Source of the DNA: M30B53 sp964600785
GTDB taxonomy: Bacteria > Planctomycetota > Planctomycetia > Pirellulales > UBA1268
NCBI GenBank assembly: GCA_964600785.1
Contig: CAZRKH010000036.1
Coordinates: forward strand, 1-6,367
Direction: 5' to 3'
Length of the DNA: 6,367 nt
A program made the position numbers and the translations under genes. This document shows positions 1 to 5,888 of the stretch, piece by piece; the stretch's first letter is position 1, and each line of letters opens with the position of its first letter. The notes beneath the pieces were generated by a model. That model worked only from the letters and a program-made list of their open reading frames with translations. It did not search any database and had not been told where the DNA came from.

Positions 1-1275
1 CTGCCCCCCCCCCGCGGGGCGGTCCGGGGGGGATTGGGGCCGTTGCTCGCTTTGGGGGCCCCCACGCCGGTGCTGCTGCCGCCGCTGGCCCGCTGGTTCG
101 CCGGCTTCGTGCCGGCCCGCTGGCGGATCGAGGGCCTGATCGCCCGCAACCAGATCCTCCGCGAACCGGTTCGCACCGCCCTCACCACCGGGGTTTTGGT
201 GGTGGCGGTGAGCAATGGGATCGGGCTGGGGCATGCCATCCGCGACAACGTCGATGACGTGCTCGGCTGGTATGCCCGCATGATGAAGGCCGACTGGCTG
301 CTGACCCAGGCCGGCGCTCTCGGGGCGATGCCGCCGAGATCCCAGCCGGGAGCCGCGGCCATCGACGAGCAGGTGCGGGCCCTCGATGGCGTGGATCGCG
401 TGGAGGCGATCGGTGTGGCGACCGGCCAGGTGGCCGGCGAGGGCTGCGTGGTCGTGGCCCGCGACCTGCCGGCCCCCGACGAGCCGATGCCGCTGGAGGC
501 GATGGGCCTCGACGACGCCCAGGCCCGCTCGGCGATGGCTCGCGGCGAGGTGCTCGTCGGCACGGCGCTCGCCCAGAAGGCCGGCATCGCCGCCGGCGAT
601 GAGATCGCGATCGAGGTCTTCGGCCGCACGACTCCCGTCCGCGTGGCGGCCCTGGCGGTCGACTACACCTCCGGCGGTGCCGCGGTGCACACCAGCCGCG
701 AGGCGGCGGCGAGGCTCTTCGGCATGAACGCGATCGAGGTGCTTCTGGTCACGGCGAAACCGGGTCGGGTGGAGAGCCTGCGGGAGCCGCTGGAGGCGAT
801 CGCGGCCGACCATGGCATGCTCACCAGAAGTTTCGCCGAGGTGCAGTCATTCGTGGATCGCGTCGTGCGGGGCGTCGTCGGCTCCCTGGAGGCGATCCTG
901 ATGCTCGGCTTTGTCGTCGGCAGCCTGGGCGTCGCCAACACCGTCACGATGAACATTCTCGAGAAGCGGCGAACGCTCGGCCTGCTGCGGAGCGTGGGCA
1001 TGACCGGCGGGCAGGTCACGCGGATGGTGGTCATTCAGAGCGTGCTGTTGGGCCTCTCCGGTGGCATGATCGGCCTGGTGGGTGGGATCACCACAGCGTT
1101 GTTCATCCAGGTTTCGAGCCAGCCGCTGCTGGGCCATCCGATCGAGGCCACGCTGCGGCCCGGGGTGATCGCCGCCAACCTCGCCGCGGCCGTCGCGGTG
1201 ACGGCTCTGGCCGCCTGGCTGCCGGCCCGCCGGGCCGCCCGGCTCGACCTGCTCGAGGCGATCTCGGCGGAGTGA
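1..1275 (+). CDS. ABC transporter permease, FtsX/MacB type (5' partial, C-terminal half)
   Basis: This is the C-terminal part of an inner-membrane permease that would pair with an ATP-binding subunit to move lipids, lipoproteins or peptides, or to drive envelope work; the substrate cannot be read here. The frame is open to the left edge with no convincing start, so the gene begins outside the window; the TTG at 34 is not a likely start. In order there is a membrane segment near the left edge, a transition into a helix (about 180-240, TALTTGVLVVAVSNGIG), a soluble extracytoplasmic MacB-like domain (about 250-830), then an FtsX domain with three membrane helices (about 880-1245). The motif NILEKRRTLGLLRSVGMT and the ending PARRAARLDLLEAIS are typical of FtsX family C-termini. 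The internal helix before the soluble domain suggests a long permease with two FtsX halves, of which this is the second. Family assignment is secure; function is not. Confidence 0.9.
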   Translation: MPPPRGAVRGGLGPLLALGAPTPVLLPPLARWFAGFVPARWRIEGLIARNQILREPVRTALTTGVLVVAVSNGIGLGHAIRDNVDDVLGWYARMMKADWLLTQAGALGAMPPRSQPGAAAIDEQVRALDGVDRVEAIGVATGQVAGEGCVVVARDLPAPDEPMPLEAMGLDDAQARSAMARGEVLVGTALAQKAGIAAGDEIAIEVFGRTTPVRVAALAVDYTSGGAAVHTSREAAARLFGMNAIEVLLVTAKPGRVESLREPLEAIAADHGMLTRSFAEVQSFVDRVVRGVVGSLEAILMLGFVVGSLGVANTVTMNILEKRRTLGLLRSVGMTGGQVTRMVVIQSVLLGLSGGMIGLVGGITTALFIQVSSQPLLGHPIEATLRPGVIAANLAAAVAVTALAAWLPARRAARLDLLEAISAE

Positions 1276-1352
1276 GGTGTCGCGTCGCGGCCTGCGCAGC
1301 GGCTGCCGGCGAAGTGTCCGGCGGTGGCCTCTCGTGAAATGTCGCCAGAAAT

Positions 1353-1377
1353 TGCACCGGCGGTCGGTGGCGGTGCA
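1353..1377. repeat. Inverted repeat in the leader of the hibernation-factor operon
   Basis: TGCACCG (1353-1359) and CGGTGCA (1371-1377) form a perfect 7-bp inverted repeat with an 11-nt spacer. It lies 82 nt before the start of the hibernation factor gene in an otherwise featureless 183-nt gap. It could be an operator or a leader hairpin; an alternative shorter pairing of CACCG with CGGTG at 1365-1369 also exists. GC-rich DNA produces such repeats by chance, and no clear -35/-10 pair was found around it. Confidence 0.25.
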
Positions 1378-1447
1378 TCGTTGGCAGTGGCGGTGTCAGC
1401 CGCCTGTCCGTGTGCCGCAACTTCCCGAAGGGACTCGCCAACCCCAC

Positions 1448-1453
1448 GGGAGG
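1448..1453 (+). promoter_or_regulatory. Ribosome binding site that sets the hibernation factor start
   Basis: GGGAGG sits 5 nt before the ATG at 1459. It decides the start in favour of the shorter 209-residue protein beginning MQTEPRIVFDD. The frame is open 45 codons further upstream, but that stretch does not look like HPF sequence. Confidence 0.8.
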
Positions 1454-1458
1454 CATCG

Positions 1459-2088
1459 ATGCAGACCGAACCTCGGATCGTCTTCGACGACATCCCAATT
1501 GACGAGGCGGTGCGAACTGCCGCAGTCGAACATGTCGCCGAACTCGAGCAGTTCCACGACCGGATCACCGCCTGCACGGTGGTCATCGCCCTGCCCCATC
1601 GGCGGCACGAGCGGGGGAGCCTCTATTCGGTGCGGATCGACCTGGTCGTGCCCGGTGGCCAGATCGTGGTCAACCGCGACCACCACGACAACCACGCCCA
1701 CGAGGATGTTTTCGTCGCCCTGCGGGATGCCTTCGATGCAGCCAGGCGACGGCTCGAGGATCATGTCCGCCGCATGCGGGGCGTGGAGAAGATCCATGCC
1801 TCGCGGGCGGTCGGCTTCGTGGCCCGCCTCTTTCCCCTGCGGGGCTACGGCTTCATCGAGACCCCCGACGGTCGCGAGATCTACTTCCACCGGCATGCGG
1901 TGCTCAACGACCGCTTCGACGCGATCGAACCCGGCTGGGAGGTGGAGTTTGCCGAGGAGTCGGGCGAGCAGGGACCCCAGGCGGCGAGCGTATGGGTGGT
2001 TCATATCGGCGGCCGGCCGAAGCTGCACGAGCCCGGCCTGCCGGCGGGCGAAATCCGCGGCCCCTCGCCGCAGGAGGTGACACGATGA
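1459..2088 (+). CDS. HPF/RaiA-like ribosome hibernation factor fused to a cold-shock domain
   Basis: The 209-residue protein has two parts. Residues 1 to about 112 match the HPF/RaiA (S30AE) fold, which binds the decoding region of the 30S subunit and silences ribosomes in starvation; visible family features are the LEQFHDRITACTVVIALPHRRH segment split over residues 29-50, the YSVRIDLVVPGG strand pair (56-67) and a helix with a basic end (ALRDAFDAARRRLED). A His/Asp-rich loop lies at 74-83. Residues about 117-183 are a cold-shock domain with an RNP1-like GYGFIE (129-134) and an RNP2-like IYFHRHAV (141-148), implying RNA binding. The domain that dimerises long HPF and drives 100S formation is absent; the cold-shock domain takes its place. 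This fusion is a known architecture, usually annotated only as HPF/RaiA family ribosome-associated protein. The stop overlaps the next start (ATGA), so it heads an operon with a hydrolase and a phosphoribosyltransferase. Family is secure; the exact ribosomal effect is inferred. Confidence 0.9.
   Translation: MQTEPRIVFDDIPIDEAVRTAAVEHVAELEQFHDRITACTVVIALPHRRHERGSLYSVRIDLVVPGGQIVVNRDHHDNHAHEDVFVALRDAFDAARRRLEDHVRRMRGVEKIHASRAVGFVARLFPLRGYGFIETPDGREIYFHRHAVLNDRFDAIEPGWEVEFAEESGEQGPQAASVWVVHIGGRPKLHEPGLPAGEIRGPSPQEVTR
2073..2077 (+). promoter_or_regulatory. Ribosome binding site of the hydrolase gene
   Basis: GGAGG lies inside the 3' end of the hibernation factor gene, 7 nt before the ATG at 2085. 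It fixes the hydrolase start at the ATGA overlap rather than at upstream in-frame codons around 1992, which lie within the preceding gene. Confidence 0.8.
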
Positions 2089-2816
2089 GCGACCTCTCCC
2101 CGCTTGCATCCCGCGAGGTGGCGGTGCACGAACTGCACATTCCGGTGCATGCCCGCTCCGGTGGCTTCCTCACGCTGCCCGGCACGCTGGCGCTGCCGGA
2201 ATCGGCCGGGGGGCTCGTGCTCTTCGCCCACGGCAGCGGCTCGAGCCGGCTGAGCCCGCGGAATCGTCACGTGGCCGCCGTGCTCAATGACGGCTGGATC
2301 GCCACGCTGCTGTTCGACCTGCTCACCGAGCAGGAGGCGACCGACCGGCTGAACGTGTTTGACATCGAATTGCTCGCCGACCGGCTCGTCGCCGCGATGC
2401 ACTTCTGCCTCCGTGATCCGCTCAGTTCGAGCCTGCCGATCGGCCTGTTCGGGGCGAGTACCGGCGCCGCCGCGGCCCTCGCGGCGGCGGCGCGGGAGCG
2501 GCATGTGCGGGCGGTCGTCTCCCGGGGCGGCCGGCCCGACCTTGCCGGTGAGTGGCTCGGCAGAGTCGAGGCACCGACGCTCCTGGTCGTCGGTGGCGAG
2601 GATCGCGACGTGCTCGAACTCAACCGTGAGGCCTACGCGGCCCTCTCCTGCGAGAAGCAGCTGGCTGTCGTGCCGCGGGCGAGCCATCTCTTCGAGGAGC
2701 CCGGCACGCTCGAGGAGGTGGCTCGGCTGGCGGGCGAGTGGTTTGGCCGGCACCTGCAGATCCCAGCGGCGGCCGAACGAGCGTCCGGCGGTGGTGGCGA
2801 GGGAGGTGGCTTGTGA
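2085..2816 (+). CDS. Alpha/beta hydrolase, dienelactone hydrolase-like
   Basis: The 243-residue protein has a full alpha/beta hydrolase catalytic set: nucleophile Ser125 in GASTG (123-127), acid Asp173 in VVGGEDRDV, and His201 in RASHLFEEPGTLEE. HGSGSSR (49-55) is the expected oxyanion-loop region after the VLFAH strand, and SRGGRPDLA (146-154) is characteristic of this subgroup. No signal peptide is seen, so it should be cytoplasmic. The natural substrate of this subgroup is not known to me; true dienelactone hydrolases use a Cys nucleophile, so the dienelactone label describes the fold rather than the reaction. Members are often fused to, or sit beside, a phosphoribosyltransferase like the one directly downstream. 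The C-terminus ends in a Gly/Glu-rich tail (about 233-243) that coincides with the Shine-Dalgarno region of the next gene and may exist mainly to accommodate it. The gene overlaps both neighbours by 4 nt. Confidence 0.88.
   Translation: MSDLSPLASREVAVHELHIPVHARSGGFLTLPGTLALPESAGGLVLFAHGSGSSRLSPRNRHVAAVLNDGWIATLLFDLLTEQEATDRLNVFDIELLADRLVAAMHFCLRDPLSSSLPIGLFGASTGAAAALAAAARERHVRAVVSRGGRPDLAGEWLGRVEAPTLLVVGGEDRDVLELNREAYAALSCEKQLAVVPRASHLFEEPGTLEEVARLAGEWFGRHLQIPAAAERASGGGGEGGGL
2801..2806 (+). promoter_or_regulatory. Ribosome binding site that sets a GTG start
   Basis: GGGAGG sits 6 nt before the GTG at 2813, which overlaps the hydrolase stop codon as GTGA. It favours this GTG over the in-frame ATG at 2738, which would add 25 residues of low-complexity, Trp/Arg-rich sequence unlike the family. 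Confidence 0.75.
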
Positions 2817-3532
2817 CCTCGGCTTGCATCTTCAACGACCGCGAGGAGGCGGGCTGGCGGCTGGCTGAGCGGCTGCGCGGGGAGCCGCTCGAGCGGCCGG
2901 TGGTGCTTGCGATTCCCCGCGGCGGTGTGGTGGTGGGGGCGGCGATCGCCCGGACGCTCGGCTGCGAGCTTGACGTGGTGCTCGCCCGCAAGCTGCGGGC
3001 CCCCTACCAGCCGGAGCTGGCGTTGGGAGCCGTTTCGGAGGATGGCCAGGTCTATCTCAACCATGCCGCCACCGCGATGACCGAGGTGGGCGAATCGACA
3101 ATCGAGGCGGAGCGGGCTCACCAGCTCTCGGAGCTTGCCCGCCGCCGGGATCTCTTTCGCAGCGTGCGGCCCCGGGCTGAGCTGGCCGGCCGCAGCGTGA
3201 TCCTCACCGACGACGGGATCGCCACCGGTTCGACGATGATCGCGGCGATCCGCTCGGTTCGCGAGGCGGACCCGCGGGAGATCGTGGTGGCGGTGCCGGT
3301 CGGCTCGCCGGAGCGGATCGATCGGATTCGCTCGCTGTGCGACCGCTTGGTCTGTCTCGATGAACCGCTCGAGTTTTGGGCGGTGGGCCAGAGCTACCGC
3401 CGGTTCGAGCAGGTCAGCGACGAGGAGGTGGTGGAATTGCTGCGGGAGTATGGGAAGCCCGCGGGTCGGGCCCGGGTTGGACGTTCTCCGGCGGTCAACC
3501 CTCCCGACCGTTCTCCGACGGTCAACCCTTGA
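2813..3532 (+). CDS. Phosphoribosyltransferase (type I PRTase fold)
   Basis: The 239-residue protein starts at a GTG and carries the PRPP-binding loop VILTDDGIATGST (129-141), the signature of type I phosphoribosyltransferases. Other family features are LAIPRGGVVVGAAIA (32-46), the LARKLRAPYQPELALGA segment (57-72) and the ending FWAVGQSYRRFEQVSDEEV (188-206). These match a stand-alone family whose base substrate has not been established as far as I know, so a salvage reaction should not be assumed. It is commonly paired with or fused to the hydrolase type encoded just upstream. Homologues usually end near residue 212; here about 27 extra residues follow, made partly of a duplicated unit (RSPAVNPPD then RSPTVNP), produced by a 27-nt tandem duplication. 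The last 11 nt overlap the 3' end of rtcB on the other strand. The core is confident; the tail looks recent and non-essential. Confidence 0.88.
   Translation: MTSACIFNDREEAGWRLAERLRGEPLERPVVLAIPRGGVVVGAAIARTLGCELDVVLARKLRAPYQPELALGAVSEDGQVYLNHAATAMTEVGESTIEAERAHQLSELARRRDLFRSVRPRAELAGRSVILTDDGIATGSTMIAAIRSVREADPREIVVAVPVGSPERIDRIRSLCDRLVCLDEPLEFWAVGQSYRRFEQVSDEEVVELLREYGKPAGRARVGRSPAVNPPDRSPTVNP
3482..3529. repeat. 27-nt tandem duplication at the meeting point of two operons
   Basis: Positions 3482-3502 and 3509-3529 are 21-nt copies differing at one base (G at 3491, A at 3518), with a 27-nt period. Each copy contains the sequence that, on the minus strand, forms the last codons and stop of rtcB (AGGGTTGACC). 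The duplication keeps the phosphoribosyltransferase frame, adding nine residues. The segment also folds: GACCGT (3506-3511) pairs with ACGGTC (3518-3523) around a 6-nt loop, and GGGTTG (3474-3479) pairs with CAACCC (3496-3501). There is no T-tract on either side, so a classical intrinsic terminator is not supported. Confidence 0.75.
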
Positions 3533-5027
3533 TCACGCCGAGCGGTCGCAGCCTGGCGACCTTCGTGGAGAGCCCGGCCCGATCGACCACATCGACCACC
3601 AGATCGACGTCCTTGTAGGCGGCCGGCTGCTCCTCGGCGAGCCCCTTGCGGCTCTTGGCACGGGCCACGACACCCGCCCGCTCGAGCTCCGCGGCGATGT
3701 TGCGGCCACCGGCGAGCTTGACCGCCGCGGTGCGGCTCAGGGCCCGGCCCGCGCCGTGGCAGGTGGTGCCGAACGACCGCTCCATCGACCTGGGCCCTCC
3801 CACCAGCACCCAGCTGGCCCGGCCCATGTCGCCCGGAATGATGACGGGCTGGCCGATGTCGCGATACCGCTCGGGCACCTCCGGATGCCCGGCGGGAAAC
3901 GCCCGCGTCGCTCCCTTGCGGTGCACGCAGACATCCTTGGATGCCCCGTCCACGTCGTGCCGCTCGATCTTGGCCATGTTGTGGGCGACATCGTAGAGGA
4001 GCGTCATGTCGAGCGACTCCCAGGGGCGGCCGAGCACGCGGGCGAACACCTCGCGGACCTGCCACATGAGCAGTTGCCGGTTGCAGAAGGCGTAGTTGGC
4101 CGCCGCCCGCATGGCCCCCAGGTAGTGCCGCCCCTCAGGGCTCTCGACGGGCGCGCAGACGAGCTGCCGGTCGGGGAGGTCGAATCCGTACTTCGCCGGC
4201 ACGTCCCGCAAGGCCCGCAGCGCGTCGTCGCAGACCTGGTAGCCGAGCCCCCGTGATCCGGAGTGGATGAGCACACAGATCTGCCCGACCTGGAGACCGA
4301 AGGCCGCCGCGGCCCGGGCGTCTGCGACGCGGTCGACGACCTGCACCTCGATGAAGTGGTTGCCGGCGCCGACGGTGCCGCACTGATCGGCGCCGCGGGC
4401 CAGGGCCCGGTCGCTCACCAGCTCCGGTTGGGCGTCGGGAATGCAGCCTTCGGCCTCTGCGCAGGCGATGTCGTCGGGCGTGGCGAGGCCGCGCTGGCCC
4501 AGGAACGGCACTCCCTCGCGCATGAGCACCCGCAGTTCCGCCGGCGTGAAGGCGTAAGTGCCCCCCTGCCCCACGCCGACGGGCACGTCACGGATCAGCT
4601 GGTTCACGAGCTGCACGAGCAGCGGCTGCACGTCGGCGAGCATGAGATTCGTGCGCACGAGCCGCACGCCGCAGTTGATGTCGTAGCCGACGCCCCCCGG
4701 TGAGACGACGCCGCCGGCCGCCGGGTCGGTGGCACACACGCCGCCGATGCAGAAGCCATAGCCCCAGTGAATGTCGGGCATCGCGAGGCTGGCCCGTTGG
4801 ATGCCGGGGAGGAAGGCGACGTTGGCGACCTGCTCGGGCGCCCGGTCGCTCCGGAGCTGGGGAATGAGCCGTTCGTCGGCGAAGATCAGGCCGTCGACCC
4901 GCATGCCCGGCCGGTAGGACCGGGGGATTTTCCAGGTGCAGTCGTCGACCTGTTCGAGCGGGCCGGTGAAGGACGTTCCGGTGTCTCCGCGGGGGGCGAT
5001 CGGCGTGTCGGCGCGAGGTGTGGTCAT
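3522..5027 (-). CDS. rtcB: RNA-splicing ligase RtcB (tRNA ligase / RNA repair)
   Basis: This 501-residue enzyme joins RNA 2',3'-cyclic phosphate (or 3'-phosphate) ends to 5'-OH ends, using GTP and Mn2+ through an RtcB-GMP intermediate. All key elements are present: Asp116 and Cys119 in GGVGYDINCGVR, Asn223 and His224 in GTVGAGNHFIE, His255 in IHSGSRGLG, His349 in AHNMAKIE, the guanylated histidine His424 in TTCHGAGRALSR, and the terminal Lys500-Gly501 (GVIKG) that contacts the guanine nucleotide. MPDIHWGYGFCIGG (83-96) is another hallmark. Its length fits the long archaeal/eukaryotic-type RtcB that works with archease rather than the shorter E. coli form. About 30 residues before WKIPRSYRPGM are an N-terminal extension. 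It lies 16 nt after the archease stop and should be cotranscribed with it, but no Shine-Dalgarno sequence precedes its ATG (upstream CCGTCTCTCCCC), so translational coupling is likely. Its 3' end overlaps the converging phosphoribosyltransferase gene by 11 nt. Confidence 0.96.
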   Translation of the reverse strand: MTTPRADTPIAPRGDTGTSFTGPLEQVDDCTWKIPRSYRPGMRVDGLIFADERLIPQLRSDRAPEQVANVAFLPGIQRASLAMPDIHWGYGFCIGGVCATDPAAGGVVSPGGVGYDINCGVRLVRTNLMLADVQPLLVQLVNQLIRDVPVGVGQGGTYAFTPAELRVLMREGVPFLGQRGLATPDDIACAEAEGCIPDAQPELVSDRALARGADQCGTVGAGNHFIEVQVVDRVADARAAAAFGLQVGQICVLIHSGSRGLGYQVCDDALRALRDVPAKYGFDLPDRQLVCAPVESPEGRHYLGAMRAAANYAFCNRQLLMWQVREVFARVLGRPWESLDMTLLYDVAHNMAKIERHDVDGASKDVCVHRKGATRAFPAGHPEVPERYRDIGQPVIIPGDMGRASWVLVGGPRSMERSFGTTCHGAGRALSRTAAVKLAGGRNIAAELERAGVVARAKSRKGLAEEQPAAYKDVDLVVDVVDRAGLSTKVARLRPLGVIKG

Positions 5028-5043
5028 GGGGAGAGACGGCGGG

Positions 5044-5463
5044 TCAGATGTCGAGGATCACAAAACCTTCCCAGCCGGCGGAGGTCTGGCGGACCGCTAG
5101 TTCGTGCTGGGTCACGGCTTTGATCTCGTGGGCCAGGTCGTGGCGGTGTGGATCAAAGCGCTCGCCGCAGGCCGTGGCCCGCAGCCCCGTCGCATCGACC
5201 TGCACCTGAAACTCCCGAAACAGCATCCGCCGCAGTTCGAAGGCGGCATGCAGCTCGGCGAGCCAGTCGAAGAGGAGCCAGGCCGGATCGCTACCCGCCA
5301 CCTGGAATGACTCCGTCACGAGCGGCCGGATCTGGCTGGCATCTCCGGCGAGCACCTCGACGAACCCGTGGGCCGCGTCGACCAGCAACTCGGCGAGCGT
5401 CGCAGCCTGCATGCGGATGCCGAGATCAGCCGTGTGATCGCAGAGCTCGTGCATCGTGGTCAT
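5044..5463 (-). CDS. Archease, RtcB activator
   Basis: Archease is a small metal-binding cofactor that stimulates RtcB guanylylation and lets the ligase turn over repeatedly. The 139-residue product shows the family's full pattern: HELCDHTADLGIRM near the start with the acidic DHTAD cluster (9-13), LLFDWLAELHAAFE in the middle, ATACGERFDPHRHDLAHEI split across the C-terminal half with the following KAVTQHELAV, and the terminal VILDI, whose Asp is expected to bind metal together with the N-terminal acidic residues. Two starts are possible: the ATG at 5463 (MTTMHEL) or at 5454 (MHEL), the latter closer to the usual family N-terminus. Neither has a Shine-Dalgarno sequence. I kept 5463 because its context CCCATGACCAC is identical to that of rtcB. 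The start lies inside the 3' end of the upstream small gene (38-nt overlap), suggesting coupled translation. Family assignment is very secure. Confidence 0.94.
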   Translation of the reverse strand: MTTMHELCDHTADLGIRMQAATLAELLVDAAHGFVEVLAGDASQIRPLVTESFQVAGSDPAWLLFDWLAELHAAFELRRMLFREFQVQVDATGLRATACGERFDPHRHDLAHEIKAVTQHELAVRQTSAGWEGFVILDI

Positions 5464-5764
5464 GGGTAGGCGGAGTTCTGTGCGGGGCCAAGAGCTGCGT
5501 GAGCACGGCGGCCGCGCCCTGCCCCTGCTCCGAAGCCTCGTAGACGAGTGCCTTGATCTCCGCGTCGGTGAGATCGGTCGGGGCCTGCCGGCGAATGGCG
5601 ACGAGGAGAGCGTATTCGTCGCCGCAGTGGTAGTCGCCATCGAGCCATGTGGAAATCGCCTCGACGGCGGAGCAGTCGATGTGCCGCATGGGCGTGGGCC
5701 GCTGCGTCTCTGGCTGGTGCATGACTGTCTGGTGCATGGCTGCCTGGAGCATTGGTGTGGGCAT
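5426..5764 (-). CDS. Uncharacterised small protein ahead of archease and rtcB
   Basis: I do not recognise this 112-residue protein. A strong GGAGG 5 nt before the ATG at 5764 supports translation from MPTPMLQ. The first 26 residues are rich in Met, Gln, Pro and His and include a short repeat (AMHQT then VMHQP) from a 15-nt tandem repeat. A probably helical core follows (about 28-92) with Trp, two Cys and acidic residues: RHIDCSAVEAISTWLDG, DYHCGDEYALLVAIRR, DLTDAEIKALVYEASEQ, then AAAVLTQLL. The tail (about 93-112) is His/Pro/Arg-rich and is encoded partly within the overlap with archease, so it may be unconstrained. There is no signal peptide or membrane segment. Its position as first gene of an archease-rtcB operon suggests a linked role, perhaps in RNA repair, but this rests on location only. 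The central AEIKALVYEASEQGQGAAAVL pattern looks like a real fold rather than a chance reading frame. Confidence 0.65.
   Translation of the reverse strand: MPTPMLQAAMHQTVMHQPETQRPTPMRHIDCSAVEAISTWLDGDYHCGDEYALLVAIRRQAPTDLTDAEIKALVYEASEQGQGAAAVLTQLLAPHRTPPTHDHDARALRSHG
5711..5738. repeat. Short tandem repeat, 15-nt period, in the small gene
   Basis: TGGCTGGTGCATG (5711-5723) and TGTCTGGTGCATG (5726-5738) differ at one base. Read on the minus strand they encode the consecutive AMHQT and VMHQP units near the N-terminus of the uncharacterised protein. Confidence 0.6.
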
Positions 5765-5769
5765 TGGTT

Positions 5770-5774
5770 CCTCC
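5770..5774 (-). promoter_or_regulatory. Ribosome binding site that sets the small gene's start
   Basis: On the minus strand GGAGG lies 5 nt (AACCA) before the ATG at 5764. It overlaps a second in-frame ATG at 5776, which has no comparable site, so 5764 is preferred. It is the only strong Shine-Dalgarno sequence found in the minus-strand operon. Confidence 0.7.
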
Positions 5775-5804
5775 ATGAATGTGAGCCCCCGATGGACGTC
5801 CCTC

Positions 5805-5810
5805 ATTCTA
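5805..5810 (-). promoter_or_regulatory. Possible -10 element for the archease-rtcB operon
   Basis: The minus strand reads TAGAAT here, five of six matches to TATAAT, in one of the less GC-rich stretches of the window. It would start transcription about 30-35 nt before the ATG at 5764. No good -35 hexamer lies 16-18 nt upstream, so this is a weak candidate; transcription could also read in from the tRNA gene. Confidence 0.25.
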
Positions 5811-5888
5811 TCCCTGGAGGCAAATCCCGGATGCGAAAAGCCGCGACCACGCCCTTCCGCCACGTTGGCAAAAATTCGCAAGCCCCCC

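Noticed and set aside
1305..1322. GCCGG/CCGGC stem after the permease gene as a terminator
   Set aside because: It has only a 5-bp stem with an 8-nt loop and no T-tract, so it is not distinguishable from chance in GC-rich sequence.
1277..2080. Long plus-strand frame overlapping the hibernation factor gene
   Set aside because: Its product is Arg/Ser/Pro-rich with no family resemblance, and it is a frame shadow of the clearly recognisable HPF-cold-shock gene.
1396..2109. Minus-strand frame opposite the hibernation factor gene
   Set aside because: It is antisense to a gene with recognisable domains and shows no motif; long antisense frames are common in GC-rich DNA.
2738..2812. ATG start for the phosphoribosyltransferase at 2738
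   Set aside because: It would overlap the hydrolase by 79 nt and add a Trp/Arg-rich segment unlike the family; the GTG at 2813 has a well-placed GGGAGG.
3394..4065. Minus-strand frame running within rtcB and the PRTase tail
   Set aside because: It is an alternative frame of rtcB with low-complexity Arg/Gly/Ala composition and no supported start.
3360..4256. 298-codon plus-strand frame opposite rtcB
   Set aside because: It reads antisense across conserved RtcB motifs and encodes a His/Gly/Pro-rich sequence without domain features.
5464..5640. Upstream extension of archease by 59 codons
   Set aside because: The extra residues are a Ser/Arg/Pro-rich shadow of the overlapping small gene, and the archease fold begins right at MHELCDHTADLG.
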